NCBI RefSeq assembly: GCF_019972295.1
Contig: NZ_BLJA01000001.1
Location: forward strand, 3,555,574 to 3,619,573
From: Geobacter sp. AOG2
Lineage (GTDB): Bacteria > Desulfobacterota > Desulfuromonadia > Geobacterales > Pseudopelobacteraceae
Reading direction: 5' to 3'
Length of the DNA: 64,000 bases
The stretch's first letter is position 1. Every line of letters starts with the position of its first letter. The notes below the pieces were generated by a model. The model saw only the letters and a program-made list of their open reading frames with translations. It had not been told where the DNA came from and made no database searches. The position numbers were made by a program, and so were the translations under genes. Shown piece after piece: positions 50,569 to 59,134 of this stretch.

Positions 50569-50632
50569 GCTGTCTCAATGAGACCCTATAGGCTTTCCGC
50601 CCCATCCTCGCGGATGGTTGAGTATTATCGTC
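50552..50632 (-). promoter_or_regulatory. GEMM-I class cyclic-dinucleotide riboswitch aptamer
   Basis: The minus-strand RNA has the GEMM-I core: a hairpin CCATCC-GCGA-GGATGG with a GNRA loop, then GGGGCGGAAAGCC, a second stem (GTCTCATTGAGAC), then AGCCGGGTTGCC (tetraloop receptor) and a closing stem. In the 5' strand AATACTCAACC, the base aligned with position 20 of the Vc2 aptamer is A (50623). In Geobacter this variant is associated with 3',3'-cGAMP recognition (GEMM-Ib) rather than c-di-GMP. Ligand choice is an inference. Confidence 0.85.
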
Positions 50633-50790
50633 TACCACACAAGCTGTTTTTGAACAGCGACTATTATGCACATGGCGCGGGGAATGTCAATGGCTCAGGC
50701 CGGGGGTTTTTGCATCCCCGCAGTTGCGAATTTTGGCTTATGGGAGTATCCTTAAAAGATACGAATTTCTATGACAAAGGGAGCCGCGCA

Positions 50791-51234
50791 ATGAAAACCT
50801 CAATAGTTGGGTTTCTCCTTCTTCTGTTTGCCACCACTCCGGCATTCGCCGCGCCGGCCGGGGCGATTGGTCACGTACAGACCCTGAAAGGGGCGGCTTC
50901 CTTTCTCCGGGGGACGGTAACGCAGCCTGCCGCAGTCGGAGGGGCGGTGTATCGGGGGGACGTGGTCAGGACCGCAAAGGATGGCTCGTTGGGAATCGTG
51001 CTGACGGACGACACGACCATTTCCCTGGGCCCCAACAGCGAACTTGCGCTCAAAGAGTACGCCTTCGATCCGAAGGAGGCAAAATTCGCCCTCCTGGCAC
51101 GCATGGTAAAGGGAACCTTTGTCTATCTCTCCGGACTCATCGCCAAGCTGGCCCCCAACTCCATCCACCTGGAGATCCCTGACGCGACCATTGCCGTGCG
51201 GGGTACCAGATTGCTGATTGAGGTTCAGGAGTAA
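50791..51234 (+). CDS. FecR-domain periplasmic protein
   Basis: The 147-residue product has a Sec signal (LLLLFATTPAFAAPA) and a single FecR domain (GHVQTLKGAASFLRG, VYRGDVVRTAKDGSLGIVLT then DDTTISLGPNSEL, with the FVYLSG...VAVRGTR-like end TIAVRGTRLLIE). It is not linked to an ECF sigma gene. Instead it starts an operon with an OmpA lipoprotein and a CHASE2/HD-GYP sensor, so it may be a ligand-sensing or load-sensing part of that system. ATG 50791 follows aaagggagcc. Confidence 0.85.
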   Translation: MKTSIVGFLLLLFATTPAFAAPAGAIGHVQTLKGAASFLRGTVTQPAAVGGAVYRGDVVRTAKDGSLGIVLTDDTTISLGPNSELALKEYAFDPKEAKFALLARMVKGTFVYLSGLIAKLAPNSIHLEIPDATIAVRGTRLLIEVQE

Positions 51235-51869
51235 TGTCTCGCAAGGATAGTCATTACCGGCGGATCCCGGAAGTCCTGCCGGGCTTGCCGGCTATGATGG
51301 TGCTCCTGGCCTTGCTGGGCGGTTGCGCGGCCCGGCAGGTGGTCGTTCTGATGCCCGACCGGGATGGTCATGTGGGAAAGGCGGAGGTGGCCACGGAAGA
51401 GGGAAAACAGCTTCTTGAAAAATCCGGTGAGATGACGGTCGTCTCCGGCCGGTCAAATGTCCCTTCTCTGCCGGCACCCGCTGATCCCCGCTATATCGCC
51501 TCGACCTTTGGCGCTGCCTTGGCTGTGGAACCGCTTCCATCCGAGAAATTCATCCTTTTCTTCGAAACAGGCAGAACCTGCCTGGTTGCCGAGTCCCAAG
51601 CCACCATCCCCGCCATCCTTGCTGCCATCAAGCGGCGCAACGCAATCAGTATCAGCATCAGCGGACATACCGACGCGGTCGGCTCGGTCCAGCTCAACGA
51701 CAGGCTTGCCCACGAACGCGCTTTGGCGGTCAAGGAACTGTTGATACAGAAGGGGGTTGATCCGCAACGCCTGACCGTATCGTCCCATGGCAAGGGGAAC
51801 CCCCTGGTCCCAACGCCCGACGGGGTTAAAGAACCCCGAAACCGGCGCGTTGAGGTTATCGTGCGTTAG
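51234..51869 (+). CDS. OmpA-domain lipoprotein
   Basis: The 211-residue protein has an N-terminal lipobox (LLGGCAAR) and a C-terminal OmpA/MotB-type peptidoglycan-binding domain (ISISISGHTDAVG, SSHGKGNPL, EPRNRRVEVIV). Its ATG overlaps the FecR stop (TAATG), so the two are translationally coupled. It would fix the complex to the wall, between the FecR protein and the HD-GYP sensor encoded downstream. Confidence 0.88.
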   Translation: MSRKDSHYRRIPEVLPGLPAMMVLLALLGGCAARQVVVLMPDRDGHVGKAEVATEEGKQLLEKSGEMTVVSGRSNVPSLPAPADPRYIASTFGAALAVEPLPSEKFILFFETGRTCLVAESQATIPAILAAIKRRNAISISISGHTDAVGSVQLNDRLAHERALAVKELLIQKGVDPQRLTVSSHGKGNPLVPTPDGVKEPRNRRVEVIVR

Positions 51870-51879
51870 GTACGTTCCC

Positions 51880-53892
51880 ATGTCTGTATCCTCTTCTCCC
51901 CCCACCAATCCCCAACGACTTCAACCGCTTTGGGGGGGACGCCCCGTGCTGATTGCCGCGGGTTTCCTTCTGACGCTCTGCACGGCCTTGCTTCTGATAT
52001 TTCCGCCGCTTTTCGTCCAGCAGACGGAACTGCGCCTCTATGACCTCATGCTCGCCGGCCGGACCGTTTCGCAAAAAAGCGGCAGCGTGGTGATCGTGGG
52101 GGTTGATGAGAAAAGCCTCACGGCCTACGGACAGTGGCCCTGGCCCCGTTATCGCATGGCCCGTCTCGTCGAACGGTTGAAAAAACTGGGCGCGGGCGTG
52201 GTTGTCCTCGATTTCCTGATGCCGGAACCTGATCGTACCTCTCCCGATGTCATTGCGGCGGAACGGCAGAGGGATCTGGGGTCGGGAGCCGCCGCGTCCG
52301 GCTTTGCGCCAATAGACGTCAACACGCAACGATTGGCCGAGGCGCTGGCGGAACTGCCGACCGCCATCGGATACTTTTTTGAACTCTCTCCGGGAGTGGG
52401 GGGGAGGCCCGGCAGCGTTCCCCATCTTCCCCCGGGCATGGTCGTGACCGCAACACCGGGCGTCACCGCCCAATGGCCGGTACCGGCCCGGTTGATCCGG
52501 GGCGTTCCGGCGTTGACCGCCAACGCCGGTGCCGAGGGGTTCACCAATGCCCAGCACGACATGGATGGCGTCCTCAGGCGGGTGCCCCTGCTGCTGCGTT
52601 ATGAAGGGACCTATTGTCCCTCCCTCGCCCTGACCGCTGTCCTGCTCACATCCGGCGAACGAAACCTTCGTATCACCCGTGACGCATTCGAAACCCTGCT
52701 CATCCGGGGTGATCGCCCTATCCCCCTGGACAGTCAGGGCAATGCCCTGATCGACTTCCGTAATAGAAATTCCTTTCCCTATTTTTCAGCGCAAACAATC
52801 CTGGAAGGCGCTCCGGCCGCCGGGGACCTGCGGGGGAAGATCGTCCTGATAGGCACCTGGGCGAAAGGGCTGGGTGATATCCACCAAGTGCCGTCCGGCC
52901 AATCGCTCAACGGGGTCGAGGTCCATGCCAACGTCATCGACAACATCCTTTCCGGCTCATTTATCTCCCGGCCCATGTGGGCACGGGGAGCCGAACTGTT
53001 TGCCCTTCTCCTTGCGGGAGGGCTCAGCACTTGGCTTCTCAGTCGCCCCGGATTCGTCCTGTCGTTTGTGACCGTTGTGGCCATGAGTGGAGGGTGCTAC
53101 TGGGGAGGGAGAGAACTACTGCTGTCCGAGGGGCTGTACATCTCGCCGCTGCTCCCCATGACGGTGCCGCTGCTCGTGTTGACGGCCCTGAGCCTGCTGA
53201 AATACGGGATAGAGGCCCGCAAGGTGCGTCAGCGCAACCGTGACCTGATCGATGCCCAGGACACGATCATCATCAGTATGTCAACACTCACCGAGGCCCG
53301 CGACAGGGAATCGGGGCAGCACATCCTGAGGACACAGCGTTATGTGGAGATCCTTGCCCGGCAACTCGCCACGCTTCCCGGCTACGCCGCCCTGGACGAA
53401 GCGAATATCGAACTCCTGGCGAAATCCGCACCGCTCCATGATATCGGCAAGGTCGGTATCCCTGATCACATCCTGTGCAAACCGGGCGCGCTGACGGCCG
53501 AAGAGTACGATATCATGAAGACCCATACGCTCATCGGCTCCCATGCCCTGTCAAAGACCATCGGCGGAACCGAACACCCGGAAAAGCTGGAGTTCCTACA
53601 CTACGCGCTTCAGATGGCCGAATCGCACCACGAAAAATGGGACGGCAGCGGCTACCCCCGCGGACTGAGCGGCTCCGACATCCCCTTGGCCGGTCGCCTG
53701 ATGGCGCTGGCGGATGTGTACGACGCCCTGGTCAGCCGGCGCGTCTACAAGCGGGATTTTTCTCACGAGGAAGCTCAGGAGTGGATTCTGGCAAGGTCGG
53801 GCAAACACTTCGACCCCGAAGTAGTCGAAGCGTTCATGGCCCAGAGAGAGGAATTCATTCGCACGGCCAGGGAGTTGGCTGACGACGAGTGA
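51880..53892 (+). CDS. CHASE2 sensor with HD-GYP phosphodiesterase domain
   Basis: The 670-residue membrane protein starts with a signal-anchor (VLIAAGFLLTLCTALLLIF). A long extracellular CHASE2 domain follows (about 60-360, VVIVGVDEKSLTAYGQWPWP), then three membrane helices (about 375-460) and a cytoplasmic HD-GYP domain (about 490-665). The HD-GYP residues KSAPLHDIGKVGIPD, HTLIGSHAL and ESHHEKWDGSGYPRGLSG are all present, so it should hydrolyse c-di-GMP. I chose ATG 51880 over the in-frame start inside the OmpA gene. It is the output of the FecR-OmpA-CHASE2 operon. Confidence 0.92.
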   Translation: MSVSSSPPTNPQRLQPLWGGRPVLIAAGFLLTLCTALLLIFPPLFVQQTELRLYDLMLAGRTVSQKSGSVVIVGVDEKSLTAYGQWPWPRYRMARLVERLKKLGAGVVVLDFLMPEPDRTSPDVIAAERQRDLGSGAAASGFAPIDVNTQRLAEALAELPTAIGYFFELSPGVGGRPGSVPHLPPGMVVTATPGVTAQWPVPARLIRGVPALTANAGAEGFTNAQHDMDGVLRRVPLLLRYEGTYCPSLALTAVLLTSGERNLRITRDAFETLLIRGDRPIPLDSQGNALIDFRNRNSFPYFSAQTILEGAPAAGDLRGKIVLIGTWAKGLGDIHQVPSGQSLNGVEVHANVIDNILSGSFISRPMWARGAELFALLLAGGLSTWLLSRPGFVLSFVTVVAMSGGCYWGGRELLLSEGLYISPLLPMTVPLLVLTALSLLKYGIEARKVRQRNRDLIDAQDTIIISMSTLTEARDRESGQHILRTQRYVEILARQLATLPGYAALDEANIELLAKSAPLHDIGKVGIPDHILCKPGALTAEEYDIMKTHTLIGSHALSKTIGGTEHPEKLEFLHYALQMAESHHEKWDGSGYPRGLSGSDIPLAGRLMALADVYDALVSRRVYKRDFSHEEAQEWILARSGKHFDPEVVEAFMAQREEFIRTARELADDE

Positions 53893-53929
53893 GAACCGCT
53901 CAGTCGGTAGCCGCACACCTGACGGACTG

Positions 53930-54829
53930 TCAATCCGCCATGGCCCGTATCTTTTCCGCCTCATCCACCGGACTGTTGCCGAAGAAGCGTTTGAATTCGC
54001 GGCTGAACTGGGAGGCGCTCTCGTAACCGACGCGCCCCGCGGCGGTGCTGGCATTGAGACCGTCCTGGACCATCAACAGGCGCGCCTTGTGCAATCTGAT
54101 GCTCTTCAGATACTGCAGCGGCGATGCCGAGGTGACCGCCTTGAAGGTGTGATGGAAGGTGGAAACACTCATGTTGGCCTCGCTGGCCAGGGATTCGATA
54201 TCCATGCCGTTGCCATAGTCCGTGTGGATTTTTCTCAAGACCCGCGCGATCTGGCTGAACCGGCCGTGCCGGATGGCTACGGCCCGCAAGGCCCCCCCCT
54301 GCTCACCGCACAACACCCGGTAGGTAATCTCCCGCATGATCTGCGGCCCCAGGATGCGGCTGTCCAATGGCGATTCCAGGCACTCCAACAGCCGGATGGC
54401 GGCGCAGATCAGGTCGTCGGTCAGCGGTGTGGAGTAAATCCCGCGCGGGACTGCTCCGTGCGCGGCGCTCTCGTCATCCATCACCATGAGCAACTCGCTC
54501 AGGGTCGTGGGATCGACCTTGAGCGACACTGCCAGCAGAGGTTCCTGCGGGGTGGCCTCGGTCTCGCACTCGAAGGGGAGCGGCACCGAAAGTACCAGGT
54601 AGTTGCAGGGATCATAGGTGAAGACCTGCTCTCCCAGGTAGCCGCGCTTGCGTCCCTGGGCAACGATCACGATGCTGGGGTCGTAGGTCACCGGTGCTCG
54701 GGGGTAGGATTTGTTCGCCCGTATGAACGTCACCCCTTCCATGTTTGATCGGGTGAAGCCTTCCCTGGTTGCCAACCGTTCCAATAATACCGCCAAGCGC
54801 CCTTTTTTCGCCGTCTGTGCCGTCTCCAC
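53930..54829 (-). CDS. AraC-family transcriptional regulator
   Basis: The 299-residue product has an N-terminal sensor (cupin-like AraC_N, FECETEATPQEPLLAVSL) and a C-terminal AraC double helix-turn-helix (MDIESLASEANMSVSTFHHTFKA, given as IESLASEANMSVSTFHHTFK; RVGYESASQFSREFKRFFG). GTG 54829 is preferred because GGAGGG lies nine bases upstream; the longer TTG reading has none. The divergent gene is an alcohol dehydrogenase. AraC regulators of this YqhC-like group commonly activate such aldehyde reductases. Confidence 0.88.
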   Translation of the reverse strand: METAQTAKKGRLAVLLERLATREGFTRSNMEGVTFIRANKSYPRAPVTYDPSIVIVAQGRKRGYLGEQVFTYDPCNYLVLSVPLPFECETEATPQEPLLAVSLKVDPTTLSELLMVMDDESAAHGAVPRGIYSTPLTDDLICAAIRLLECLESPLDSRILGPQIMREITYRVLCGEQGGALRAVAIRHGRFSQIARVLRKIHTDYGNGMDIESLASEANMSVSTFHHTFKAVTSASPLQYLKSIRLHKARLLMVQDGLNASTAAGRVGYESASQFSREFKRFFGNSPVDEAEKIRAMAD

Positions 54830-55028
54830 TGTTTTATCCCTCCGGCTGTACGCAAGCACAATAATGTCCTGGCTAAACTATACCATCTCCGGGAGGCGGT
54901 TTCACCCAAATCTGCGGGTAACGGCAGAAACAGGCAAGATTTCGGCAGGAACGGGTATTGATAGGGATGGTGTACCGGCTTACCATATAACCATATTGAA
55001 ATAATTCTTAACATATGGAGGCTGAACC

Positions 55029-56072
55029 ATGCTGAAGACCCCTGCGTATGCAGCTGCATCACCCACGACGCCCTTGGCGCCGTTTGCTGTCGAGCGACGC
55101 GAACCCGGCCCGCATGACGTGTTGATTGACATCCTCTATTGCGGGGTTTGCCATTCCGATATCCATCAAGTCCGCGATGAATGGGGCGGCTCCATCTTCC
55201 CCATGGTCCCCGGCCACGAGATCGTGGGGCGGGTGGCACAGGTGGGTGGTCATGTGGAAAAATGGCAGGTCGGCGACATAGTGGGCGTCGGCTGCTTCAT
55301 TGATTCGTGCCGCGAGTGCGAGGCCTGCCGGGACGGTGAAGAACAATTCTGCGAGAAGGGGATGAATGCGACCTACAACAGTTACGAACGTGACGGCAAA
55401 ACGCCCACCTACGGCGGTTACTCCACGCGTATCACCGTAGACGAGGGATATGTGCTGCGCATTCCCGCGGGTATGCCGCTGGAACGTGTGGCGCCGCTGT
55501 TGTGCGCCGGCATTACCACCTATTCCCCCCTCAGCCGTTTCGGGGTCAAGGCCGGCGACGAGGTCGCCGTGGTGGGGCTGGGCGGCCTTGGCCACATGGG
55601 GGTGAAGATTGCCAAAGCCATGGGCGCCAGAGTGACCGTGCTCAGTCATTCCCTCACCAAGCGGGAGGATGCGCTCCGGCTCGGCGCGGATGATTTTATT
55701 GCCACCAGCGATGAACGGGTATTTAAAGAGAACGCCAAACGTTTCGATTTCATCCTGGATACGATCTCGGCGCAGCACGATTACAACGCCTTTCTCGGCA
55801 TGCTGCGCCGCGACGGCACCATGGTGCTGGTGGGATTGCCCGAGCCGACGCTGCTCTCCGCCGCCCCGTTGATCATGCAACGCCGTCGCCTGGCGGGATC
55901 GCTGATCGGCGGCATCCGCGAGACCCAGGAGATGCTTGATTTCTGTGCCGAACACGGGGTCGCCTCGGATGTGGAGGTAATTCCCATTCAGCGGATCAAC
56001 GAGGCTTACGAGCGCATGCTCAAAAGCGATGTGCGCTACCGCTTTGTGATCGATATGGCCAGTTTGGGCTAG
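55029..56072 (+). CDS. Zinc-dependent alcohol dehydrogenase / aldehyde reductase (YahK-like)
   Basis: The 347-residue medium-chain dehydrogenase has catalytic-zinc ligands CGVCHSDIH and GHEIVGRV, a structural-zinc cluster (CRECEACRDGEEQFC), and a Rossmann fold VVGLGGLGHMGVKIAKAMGA. It prefers NADP(H) or NAD(H) and reduces small aldehydes such as those formed in stress or lignocellulose breakdown (family knowledge). ATG 55029 follows ATGGAGG. The divergent AraC gene is the likely regulator. Confidence 0.9.
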   Translation: MLKTPAYAAASPTTPLAPFAVERREPGPHDVLIDILYCGVCHSDIHQVRDEWGGSIFPMVPGHEIVGRVAQVGGHVEKWQVGDIVGVGCFIDSCRECEACRDGEEQFCEKGMNATYNSYERDGKTPTYGGYSTRITVDEGYVLRIPAGMPLERVAPLLCAGITTYSPLSRFGVKAGDEVAVVGLGGLGHMGVKIAKAMGARVTVLSHSLTKREDALRLGADDFIATSDERVFKENAKRFDFILDTISAQHDYNAFLGMLRRDGTMVLVGLPEPTLLSAAPLIMQRRRLAGSLIGGIRETQEMLDFCAEHGVASDVEVIPIQRINEAYERMLKSDVRYRFVIDMASLG

Positions 56073-56091
56073 GCCGGCCCTGAACAAAGAA

Positions 56092-56119
56092 GGCGGGGGC
56101 GCATCGGAGCGCCTCCGCC
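56092..56119 (+). terminator. Possible terminator after the alcohol dehydrogenase gene
   Basis: ggcgggggcgc and gcgcctccgcc form a GC-rich stem with a short loop. No T-run follows, so this is only a weak call. Confidence 0.4.
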
Positions 56120-56177
56120 GGTTGGTTGGCCCGGCAGAGGGGGAAATTCCGGCGGCTTCAAGCCGCTATGGGCGATG

Positions 56178-56525
56178 TTACTGAAACAGTCCGGACTGCT
56201 TGCGTTGTGTCAGGAGATCCAGCAGTCTCTCCTCGCCGAACCTATGGGCGTCTCTCTGGCGTTGCCATTCCCAGAGCACCTCCTGCTGGTAGTGTTTCTG
56301 CCCGATCTGCTCCTGCTGCAATCTCCCTAGTTGTTCCTGCACATACTCCTGTTGCCGCAGCCTCTCCCGCTCCACCGGTTCAAGCATCTGTACCACATCC
56401 GGCTCTTGTTGCTCCTGCTGTCGCAACATCGAGCGGTTCAACTGTATCAAGTCGCTGTTGTTCAGGGCATATGCCACAATGCTTGAAGACATGAACACCG
56501 TCACGAACAGTACAATCCTCAGCAT
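56178..56525 (-). CDS. Secreted Gln/Arg-rich helical protein
   Basis: The 115-residue product has a signal (LFVTVFMSSSIVAYA) and then an almost continuous charged helix rich in Gln/Arg/Glu (QEQQEPDVVQMLEPVERERL, RQQEYVQEQLGRLQQEQ), a likely coiled coil. No family is recognised. ATG 56525 has an aaggggg site. Stand-alone gene. Confidence 0.6.
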   Translation of the reverse strand: MLRIVLFVTVFMSSSIVAYALNNSDLIQLNRSMLRQQEQQEPDVVQMLEPVERERLRQQEYVQEQLGRLQQEQIGQKHYQQEVLWEWQRQRDAHRFGEERLLDLLTQRKQSGLFQ

Positions 56526-56900
56526 ACCAACCCCCTTGCCAGATTTCTGTAACCGAAAAATATTTAAACTCTGATGATGTTGGAGAACGCAGAAAAAACT
56601 GCACGCCCCCCTCGGGGAGAATTGTTCGCATGTTCTGTTTCTACGATTCACCAGCGTTTATCAACGATCGACCGGCCTTGAACTCATGAAGTTCTATTTT
56701 TATTATTATACCAGAATGCGAGGGTAGCGGCCATTCTTCTTTGCGTCGCCGTTCACGGCCTACCGTGCCGGTGGCGAACCGGTCGCCGGCATGGAGAGGA
56801 GGGCAAACCAATTTATTGTCCTTGCCCGGATTTTATGAGAAACTAACCGACATGTCTAATTTGAATTCCTGTCACTATGTGTCGTGGAAGGGCCAATCCC
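56526..56900. other. Noncoding gap before the PilZ gene
   Basis: About 375 bases without a supported gene; a divergent promoter region is expected. An AT-rich patch (56695-56715) could hold one. No RNA family is recognised. Confidence 0.4.
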
Positions 56901-57287
56901 ATGCGCGAAAAAAGATCGTTACGGCGGATCGTTCTTGTGGCCAATGGAGTATTGCTGTATCAGGATCAGCGTTTTCCCTGCCATGTCGAGAATGTTTCCC
57001 TGCACGGGGCGCTGGTCGGGGTAGATGACCCCGTCTGCGAACTGCTCCATCAGGGAGGGCGGTGCGGGCTGACCTTGCGTCAGGGGGGAGGCGGCCCCGG
57101 CATCGATCTGGACGCCCAGATCGTCCACTCGGGGTTTGGCTTGGTCGGCTTGAGGTTTGTCGGACTTGATGCCACCCGGGAAAAGGGCTTGGCAGATATT
57201 ATCGAGCAGGCGTCGCAAGGCGAAGTATCGGCGGGCGGAGACGCTTCGCGCTTGTACGCCCGTTTGGGGATCAATGCGGACAGGTGA
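56901..57287 (+). CDS. PilZ-domain c-di-GMP-binding protein
   Basis: The 128-residue protein is a single PilZ domain: the basic N-terminal motif (EKRSLRRIVLVANG) and the strand motif VENVSLHGALVG (the D/N-x-S-x-x-G signature). Together these bind c-di-GMP. The adjacent sensor kinase gene overlaps its stop by 4 bases. I chose ATG 56901 (ggaagggcc). It may link c-di-GMP to the two-component system downstream. Confidence 0.82.
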   Translation: MREKRSLRRIVLVANGVLLYQDQRFPCHVENVSLHGALVGVDDPVCELLHQGGRCGLTLRQGGGGPGIDLDAQIVHSGFGLVGLRFVGLDATREKGLADIIEQASQGEVSAGGDASRLYARLGINADR

Positions 57288-59134
57288 CGCAGGGGATAGC
57301 ATGTAGCTCTCCGTATCGCTGCGGCCTTGGGGAAGAAACCGTGCCATTGCATGATATCACACGTTTCAAGATAGGGGAGGTTCCCTTTCGCTCCCTTGCT
57401 GCCGTGCTCCTCATCGTCGCTGCCTGCGCCGTCACCTGTCTGCTGTGCGGCGGTGCAGCCCTCGCCGATACGCCCCGGAACAACCCGCAGAAGGTTATCA
57501 TCGTCGGCGGTGACCGGGAGTACCCCCCTTACGAGTTCATCGACAAGAACGGGCGCCCGTCCGGCTATAATGTGGAATTGACCCGTGCCATCGCCGAGGT
57601 CATGGGCATGAAGGTGGAGTTCCGGCTCGGCAGTTGGGCGGAGATGCGGGAGGCTCTTCAGACCGGACGGGTCGATGTGCTCCAAGGCATGTCCTATTCG
57701 GAGGAGCGTTCCCGCGAGGTGGAGTTTTCCCTGCCTCACACCATTGTGAACCACGCAGTATTCGCCCGCCGGGACTCGCCGATGATCAACTCCCTCGACG
57801 AGGTCGAAGGGAAGGAAGTGGCCGTCCACCGGGGCGGGATCATGCACGATTACCTGGTCAGGAAAGGGTTCCGTGGGAAGCTGATCCTGACCGACACGCC
57901 GGCCGACGCCCTCCGCCTTTTGGCCGCGGGCAAGACCGACTATGCCATCGTCGCCATCGTGCCGGGGATGTATATCATCCGCGAACTGAAACTGACCAAC
58001 CTCATCCCGGTGGTACGCAACGTGGCCACCTATCGCTACTGTTACGCTTCGAACCGGGGCAATGCAGAGCTGATCTCCCGTTTCAACGAAGGGCTGGCCA
58101 TTCTCAGGAAGACCGGGCAGTACGAGACCATTTATGAAAAATGGCTCGGCGTACTGGAGCCCGATCGTGTCGAATGGGCCACCGTCACCCGATACGCCGC
58201 CATTGTAGGCATCCCGCTGGTACTCCTGTTGGGTGGTTTTGCCCTCTGGTCCCGCACCCTGCACCGCCAGGTGGCGTTGCGCACCGCCGATTTGACCCGG
58301 GAGATCGCCGAGCGGCGGCACGCAGAGGAGGAATTGCTCCTCAACCAACAGCAATTGGTCCAGGCCGACAAGATGGCCGCCCTGGGGGTCCTGGTTTCGG
58401 GCGTGGCCCATGAGATCAACAACCCCACCGGCCTGATCCTGCTGGAGGTCCCGATCCTCAGGCGGTTTTTCACGGACGCCTCCAAGGTTCTGGAGCGGTA
58501 CTATCAGGAGAGCGGCGACTTTACCTGCGGCGGGCTTCCCTATTCGCGCATGCGGGAGGAGATGCCCCGCAGCCTGGAAAAGCTTCAGGACGCAGGCAAG
58601 CGCATCAAACGGATCGTGGACGACCTGAAGGACTTTGCCCGGCGCGACGATACCGCCTTCAACGGCACCATCGACCTGAACGCCGTGGCCCAGGCCACCG
58701 TCCGGCTGGTCGAGCCCTCCATCCGTAAGGCCACCAACCGTTTCAGCGCCGAGTATGCCGAGGGGCTTCCCAAGGTACGGGGCAACGCCCAGCGCATCGA
58801 GCAGGTCCTGGTAAACCTGATCATCAACGCTTGCCAGGCATTGCCGGATACCGGCCGGGGCATCGAGCTGGCCACGCTTTACGATGCCGCCCGCGGCGTG
58901 GTGGTATTCCGCCTGCGGGACGAGGGGAGCGGGATTTCCCCCGAGAACCTGTCGCGGCTGACCGACCCGTTTTTCACCACCAAGCGGGACATGGGAGGGA
59001 CCGGCCTCGGCCTGTCCGTATCGGCCGGGATCGTCAAGGAACACGGCGGTACCCTGGAATTCGATTCGACCCCGGGCAGCGGGACCACCGTGACACTGAC
59101 GCTGCCTGAATACCGGAAGGAGAACGGCTCGTGA
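57284..59134 (+). CDS. Sensor histidine kinase with periplasmic amino-acid-binding-like (SBP_bac_3) domain
   Basis: The 616-residue protein has an N-terminal anchor (LLIVAACAVTCLLCGGAALA) and a solute-binding domain (about 65-300, KVIIVGGDREYPPYEFIDK; RVDVLQGMSYSEERS). A membrane helix (about 305-325) follows, then a histidine kinase with H-box VSGVAHEINNPTG and the N/G boxes (NLIINACQALPD, LRDEGSGISPENL, GGTGLGLSVSAGIV). It should sense a small molecule and phosphorylate the response regulator. The GTG at 57284 overlaps PilZ; GTG 57341 is an alternative start. Confidence 0.9.
   Translation: MTQGIACSSPYRCGLGEETVPLHDITRFKIGEVPFRSLAAVLLIVAACAVTCLLCGGAALADTPRNNPQKVIIVGGDREYPPYEFIDKNGRPSGYNVELTRAIAEVMGMKVEFRLGSWAEMREALQTGRVDVLQGMSYSEERSREVEFSLPHTIVNHAVFARRDSPMINSLDEVEGKEVAVHRGGIMHDYLVRKGFRGKLILTDTPADALRLLAAGKTDYAIVAIVPGMYIIRELKLTNLIPVVRNVATYRYCYASNRGNAELISRFNEGLAILRKTGQYETIYEKWLGVLEPDRVEWATVTRYAAIVGIPLVLLLGGFALWSRTLHRQVALRTADLTREIAERRHAEEELLLNQQQLVQADKMAALGVLVSGVAHEINNPTGLILLEVPILRRFFTDASKVLERYYQESGDFTCGGLPYSRMREEMPRSLEKLQDAGKRIKRIVDDLKDFARRDDTAFNGTIDLNAVAQATVRLVEPSIRKATNRFSAEYAEGLPKVRGNAQRIEQVLVNLIINACQALPDTGRGIELATLYDAARGVVVFRLRDEGSGISPENLSRLTDPFFTTKRDMGGTGLGLSVSAGIVKEHGGTLEFDSTPGSGTTVTLTLPEYRKENGS

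Noticed and set aside
57080-59044. 654-codon minus-strand frame opposite PilZ and the histidine kinase
   Set aside because: It overlaps two genes with clear domain motifs; its own sequence is low-complexity Gly/His/Gln-rich and shows no motif.
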